From assembly GCF_030272615.1 (NCBI RefSeq), contig NC_081408.1, positions 615,658,476-615,722,475 on the forward strand: a stretch of DNA of 64,000 bases, read 5' to 3'. Both the position numbers and the translations under genes were made by a program. The notes beneath the pieces are model-generated. The model did no database searches. It was given only the letters and a program-made list of their open reading frames with translations, and was not told where the DNA came from. Positions within the stretch are counted from its first letter, which is position 1, and every line of letters begins with the position of its first letter. Positions 59,001 through 64,000 of this stretch are shown here, one piece after another. The stretch is from Cryptomeria japonica. Its lineage: Eukaryota; Streptophyta; Pinopsida; Cupressales; Cupressaceae.

Positions 59001-61228
59001 GAGAGTTTCACTCATTCTGTGAGAAGCATGGAATTAGAAGATAATTATCTGCTCCTAGAACCCCACAGCAAAATGGAGTTGTTGAAAGGAAGAACATGAC
59101 TATCTTGGATGTGGCAAGGACTATGTTGATTGAAGGGAATGTTCCGAAAATCTATTAGAGAGAAGCTATTAGCACTGATGTTTACACATTCAATCAAGTT
59201 CATATAAAAGGTGATACTAGTAAGACTCCTTAAGAGCTATGGTTTGGTCATGTTCCTACTGTGAGATATTTCAAAATTTTTGGAAGCAAGTGTTATATCA
59301 AGAGAGATGAGGATATAGGAAAGGTTGATGCAAGAAGTGATGAAGGAATTTTCTTGGGATACTCTACAAAGAGAAAAGCCTACCAGTGCTACAATTAGAG
59401 ATTGAGAAAGATAGTGGAAAGTAAAAATGTGAAGGTTGATGAGAACTGTGGTAAAGAAATCAGAGCATGCAAATATGATGATGATCAGAATGTTGTTTTA
59501 ATACTAAATTAGATTGAAAAATTGAAGAAAAATGATTCAGTAGAGACTGTTAACTTGGATATCACTGCTAGTGGTGAAGAGGTGCATGAACCTCAAAATC
59601 AAAATAATTAGAAGACTTCGAGGTATGTGAGATTGAATCATTCTAAAAATTAGATCAATGGTGATAAAAATAAAGGCCTAATGACTAGGATAAAATTGAA
59701 CCTAAAGATGTTGAGACTTGCAAAAATGAAAATTGGATGAAGGCTGTGGAAGAAGAATTGAATCAGATTGAAAAGAATAACACATGGGAACTTGTGCTTA
59801 GACCTAAAGACAATAATGTGATTGGTACTAAATGGGTATTCAGGAAAAAATTGAATGAAGTTGATGAAGTTGTCAGAAATAAAGCAAGACTGGTATGCAA
59901 AGGATATTCACTGAAAGAAGGAATTGATTATGAGGAAACTTCTGCTCTATAGCTAGAATTGAAGCTATTAGACTATTACTTGCATATGCTTCCTATAAAG
60001 ATTCAAAGGTATATCAAATGGATGTCAAGTCAGCCTTTTTGAATGGTGATTTTGAGGAAGAAGTCTACATTGAGCAACTTGATGGATTTGCATTATCAGA
60101 TGATGGAGACATGGTATGCAAACTGAAGAAATCTCTTTATGGACTAAAACAAGCCACTAGAGCCCTGTATGCTAGATCAGATAAGTATTTACTAAAATTG
60201 GGATTTAATAAAGATACTACTGACAGTAATCTATATCTCAAGATTGACAATGATAACATTTTGATTGTTGAAGTTTTTGTTGATGACTATCTTTGGAGGA
60301 GATGATAACTTGAGTATGAATTTTGCCGATGATATGTAGAAAGAATTTGAGATGTCTATGATAGGAGAAATGCAATTTTTCTTAGGATTGCAGATTTCAC
60401 AGACTGGAAAAGGTATTTTTTATATCTCAAGCTAAATATGTAAAGGAATTGTTCAAGAAGTTTGGGTTAGAAGATTCTAAACTAGTTGGAACTCCTATGG
60501 TGACTAGCTTCAAATTGTCTAAGAATGATGAATCTCCAAAAGCTAATCAGACCTTGTATAGATCTATGGTTCATGGATTGCTATACTTGACTCAGACTAG
60601 ACCTGACATTATGCATGCTATATGCATGGCTGCTAGATATCAAGCTGATCTGAAAGAGAGTCATTTTACTACTGTAAAGAGGATATTCAGATATCTAAAA
60701 GGAACTATGGATTAGGGTTTATGGTATCCGAGGAATGATGATTTCATGTTATGTTCTTACACTAATGTTGATTGGGTTGGTGATGTTGATGACTGAAAGA
60801 GTACCTCCGGTGGTGCAATCTTTTTGGTTAAGAAATTGGTTTCATGGGCAAGTAAGAAACAAAATTCATTTTTCCTATCTACTGCTGAAGCTGAGTACAT
60901 TGCTACTGCCAGTAACTTCACTCGGGTAGCTTGGATGAAACAAATGTTGAACAATATCTGATTTATCTATGATGAGCCTATTGTCATATATTGTGACAAT
61001 TCTGGTACTATTAATATGTCAAAGCAACTGATGCAACATTCAAAGACTAAACATGTATCAATCAAGTATCATTTCTTGAGAGAAAAAGTTAGTGAAGAGG
61101 AAGTGAAGCTAGAGTATGTGTCTACAAAGGAAAAAATTGCTGGAATTTTCACAAAGCCTTTGCCTGCAGATACATTTGTCTATTTGAGAGACAAGTTAGG
61201 GGTATCCACCCCTCCTGGTGGGAACTAG
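56089..61228 (+). pseudogene. Element E gag-pol polyprotein (copia), broken
   Basis: ATG at 56089 (or 56086, next codon) to TAG at 61226-61228, interrupted by the solo LTR at 57171-58149. Order: UBN2-type gag (YAIWKNQMEFHLRCLGEDYW; MLSVLTNSKMTNVMGLQSAH); knuckle at 56899-56940 with the second Cys replaced by Arg (CFSRNKILHFSYRC); protease WVIDSGCSHNMTG near 58214; integrase with HRRMCH and CKEC near 58598-58715, then RLFIDDYSRMMW and TPQQNGVVERKN; RT with MDVKSAFLNGDFEEEVYIEQ at 60018 and FVDD near 60276; RNase H and tail FTKPLPADTF. Many stops (TAG most often) and at least three frame changes. Joining the two sides of the solo LTR keeps the frame (insert plus duplication is 984 bp). Confidence 0.9.
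57171..58149 (-). repeat. Solo LTR of a C-related family inside E
   Basis: On the minus strand it starts TATATACACCTAAAAATGGTC, matching the C family LTR start TGTAGACACCTAAAAATGG with decayed terminal bases; the plus-strand left end is TGTTGTGTAT. Flanks AATTT (57166-57170) and AATTC (58150-58154) match at four of five bases as a target duplication. AT-rich interior with TTAATTAATTA and a TATA-like block resembles the C LTR. No internal region or second LTR is present, so it is a solo LTR left by recombination. Length 979 bp, shorter than C. Confidence 0.72.
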
Positions 61229-61520
61229 ATGCATTGAATTCCATCAATCTGATGGACTTCACAGTCTTATTTTCTTATCTAGATTGATGAGTTTACATTG
61301 CTCCTCTAGTAGAGTAGTCTGTTTGTGGTTCAGTTGAGCTGATTTGTTTATCTAAGGGAGAGAGTTTGGTTTTCTATTTTGAGAACCTTTGTCATTGATG
61401 TCAAAGGGGTTGAGAAGCATGTGAAAAACAATTTTATCTACCTGATCTTAGGAGGAGTTTGTTGGAGATGTTTTCTTTCTTTGCATTGATTGTTTTTCAT
61501 ATCCATATGTTGTCATCAAT

Positions 61521-61535
61521 GCCAAAGGGGGAGAT
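61521..61535 (+). other. Polypurine tract of E
   Basis: GCCAAAGGGGGAGAT directly before the 3' LTR, typical for copia. Confidence 0.85.
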
Positions 61536-62860
61536 TGTTGGACATTGCTACTACTAGGATATGTTGTTGTCATTGATTTCAACATATTCCTGTGATTTAT
61601 TGCTCTGATGGTTGCAAATTGGTTTATTGGGATCATGGTTCGGTATATGGAGTATTCCTAGTATCATTATATCCTTCTCTATTGGTTTCTATGATCGGAA
61701 AGCTTAATTGATCATATCATATGATCCGGTTTGCTGTTTGGTTTTTCTGATCTGTGTTTTGCATAGTTTAGTATTTTCTCTGGTATAGTTTAGTGTGATC
61801 AGATCTTGTGCTGTGATTTTGGGAGATTGATTAAGATGTTCTTGTGTATCTTCATTTCAGATGGTTCATGATTTGATTCTCTACAAGCTATCTTTCTAGT
61901 CCAAGTTGTTGTTTGAGTGTTCTTGAGTTTCAGATGTTGATCGATGAAGATTTAATAAGTGGTGTTGGTACAACTATTACAGATGATTCTAACATGCTTG
62001 CTAGTTTTTCCTAATTGTGTCCTATTTTTTTTGGTGGTCCACATTGATTCTTGTGTGCGTTCTTGGTGATTTTGTTGATAATCTTCATGTTATGCGGTAT
62101 TCTTGGTGGTGTAGCATGTTGCGGTTGATCTTGGTGTGATTTTGAGTGGTGATGCATGGTTGGATATTTGATTTAGGTCCATGTTATGTCATGTATATCA
62201 CTATATTGGTCCGGTGGTTGATCTTTGTATCGTGTGATATAATTTTATAATTATGAGTTGAGGGTTTAGCTAAACTTGTTGCCAATGTTGATGATCAATA
62301 TATATAAATGATTTAGTCATGTAATTTGGGTGTTGGTGATGTGTCTGCATTATCAGAGAGTGGTATATGTGGTGCTTAAGCAAATTTATCCTTCGGTGTG
62401 GTTTATTAAGCAAAGATTGTTGCAGGAAAGATAAATGTGCTTAATCAAAACTGCCATAAGGCATTAGAAGATGCTATATTTGTAGTTCATATAATCCATA
62501 TTGTAGTTCGACCATTATTGTAAGGTAGTGAACCTTCCCTGAGGGTTTTAGCCTTCTTGGTCATCCTATTTTGAGCACTGAAATCTAGGCAGTGTGCTTT
62601 AATGCATGTGCATCCCCCTTGTTATATTTACACATACTACTATAGAGTATCATCTGATTGTGGGTATGTTCCCACCGTGGTTTTTCCCTTAACTGGGTTG
62701 TCCACGTCAAAATCTTGGTGTTGTGTTTTGTGTTGTCAATTTGGTTATCTTTGTTATTACCGTAGTTTATCAGATTTGCATTTGAGGTTAATTTTGATAA
62801 TCTAGTGAAAACTAACACACCCCCCCCCCTCTCTGTTTTCCTTCATTGTTGTTGCCAACA
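61536..62860 (+). repeat. Element E 3' LTR (1325 bp)
   Basis: TGTTGGACATTGC to GTTGCCAACA; ten bases shorter than the 5' copy with scattered differences. Contains a poly-C run near 62819-62829. Confidence 0.95.
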
Positions 62861-62865
62861 ATTTG
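62861..62865. repeat. Right target-site duplication of E (ATTTG)
   Basis: Matches 54693-54697. Confidence 0.9.
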
Positions 62866-64000
62866 GTATTTTTTCGACTCGGTGTTTGAATGGGTTTTAG
62901 GCTGATTTGACAAGTGTAGTTTTAGACAAGCCTGAGTAGGCAACTTTAGGGATTAAAATATTTTAAGGATAAATTGAAGCTAATAGAAACTATTGAAAAG
63001 AGAACTATGCCAAACATTCTGAATGATTATAGAATCATCAATCCATTGAAATTATGGAAAGAATAATTCAAGACACTAGTTCTTACTCTATCTTCCTTTG
63101 TGTACTTTTATAATAAAGTAAATACAAACCTATTAAACAATACACTAGATGAATTGTTCACTCTGGATGTGTTAAAAGGAAAATGATAGTATATAGACAT
63201 ATTAAGATCTTGCTACATCTTACTACATCAAGATTGTAGAGCATGAGATTTGCAACATAGCATGTAGTCTAGGGATAATTTGTAAGGGTTGCATCCAATT
63301 TTATAGATATAAGTATATCATAAGATGCATTCACCAATAGTAAGTAGTAAGGTGAAAAGCAAGATGATTGTAAACTGAATATAAGGAATGTATAGAAAAG
63401 GCATGTAAGGAATGCATATTATATATATGGAGTTATAAGTATATGTACGTTCTACTAATGAATAAAAATTATACAAATAATTTTGAGTCTTAATATGATA
63501 TGTTGGGTATGTTCTATTTTAGGTAAATAGGTAAGCTTTTATTTGGATCTAATTTTCTATTCCCTTAATAGTACTAAGTCTGAGGTATAAATAATACAAC
63601 ACTAGAAAGTCACTATGAATTATAACTTAGGCCTATATCCCTCAGATTTCTTGCAAACATTGGTTTCATTGTTGGGACCTTGGTTAGGTCTTGTTAAGGT
63701 TAATAGAAAAAAATTCAAATTCAAAAATGTATACCAGATAAAGAAGGAGATGATCGAAAGGATATGAAAAGATGGAAAACTATTCTCTTGACATCTACCC
63801 TATGCAAGGGGGTTAGGTAGCAAGGGGATGAGCAATGGAAAGGGAGAAGAGGTCCAAAAAATCTCCATGAAGAGATGTGACCAATGATAAAAGTTGCTAA
63901 ATAACTACCATAGAAAATAATAAATAACTAATAAAATTCCAAAATAAAAAAACTCATGTCAAAAGGAGACAAATGAAATATAAGATAAATCAACGAGCAA
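62866..64000. other. Unassigned AT-rich sequence to the window end
   Basis: 1.1 kb without an open frame of note, tandem repeat or similarity to the other elements in the window. It is the flank of E together with 54138-54692. Confidence 0.4.

Larger units (their letters stand above)
54698..62860 (+). mobile_element. Element E: Ty1/copia element with an internal solo LTR
   Basis: LTRs 54698-56032 (1335 bp) and 61536-62860 (1325 bp), ATTTG target duplication, initiator-Met primer-binding site, gag-PR-INT-RT-RH region and purine tract. Without the 979-bp solo LTR and its duplication it is about 7.2 kb. Coding region broken by many stops and a few frameshifts. The sequence family differs from D. 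Confidence 0.95.

Noticed and set aside
1-64000. tRNA, rRNA or other structural RNA genes
   Set aside because: No cloverleaf-like or rRNA-like block was recognised on either strand apart from the primer-binding sites.

Overview
The window is non-viral plant nuclear DNA made almost entirely of nested LTR retrotransposons. I see no functional host gene. The plant mobile domain (PMD) protein, the plant-type Ty1/copia and Ty3/gypsy relatives, the heavy nesting and the C-to-T decay point to a seed plant with a large, repeat-rich genome. A gymnosperm or conifer is my best guess, but the species cannot be read from the sequence.

Layout, left to right. (1) 1-7695: element A, plus strand, a non-autonomous Ty3/gypsy-like 'gag plus protease-like' element with its 5' LTR cut by the window edge. 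(2) 7696-15490: element C2, minus strand, a decayed copy of the C family, truncated at the left where A inserted into it. (3) 15491-22764: a tandem satellite of about 359 bp (9.8 copies), then a minus-strand six-exon gene of unknown function with clean splice sites but a damaged first exon, then twin hairpins and a long TA-rich tract. (4) 22765-24658: element F, a minus-strand copia remnant (gag fragment plus one LTR). (5) 25071-54132: element D, a plus-strand Ty1/copia element whose 3' LTR is split by element C (32607-53770, minus strand). The 5' LTR of C is in turn split by element B (45155-52922, plus strand, same family as A). All three insertions have exact 5-bp target-site duplications, so the order D, then C, then B is certain. 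(6) 54698-62860: element E, a plus-strand copia element with a 979-bp solo LTR inserted at its gag/protease junction. (7) The last 1.1 kb is unassigned.

How the parts work together. A and B encode only a capsid-type protein, a CCHC-like knuckle and a retropepsin-like domain whose active-site triplet is altered. C encodes a 934-residue Gln/Pro/Ser-rich protein with no recognisable retrotransposon enzyme and, in antisense orientation, a plant mobile domain gene. Although their interiors are unrelated, A/B and C share the first 30 or so bases of the LTR, the primer-binding site and the purine tract. This suggests both are mobilised by one unseen autonomous Ty3/gypsy partner. D and E are conventional copia elements with gag, protease, integrase, RT and RNase H in order, all broken by stops. 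Most premature stops are TAG or TGA where CAG or CGA is expected, as deamination of methylated cytosine would produce.

The best candidates for something undescribed are the C family (long intact novel ORF plus antisense PMD gene), its shared cis-signals with A/B, and the six-exon unknown gene beside the satellite.
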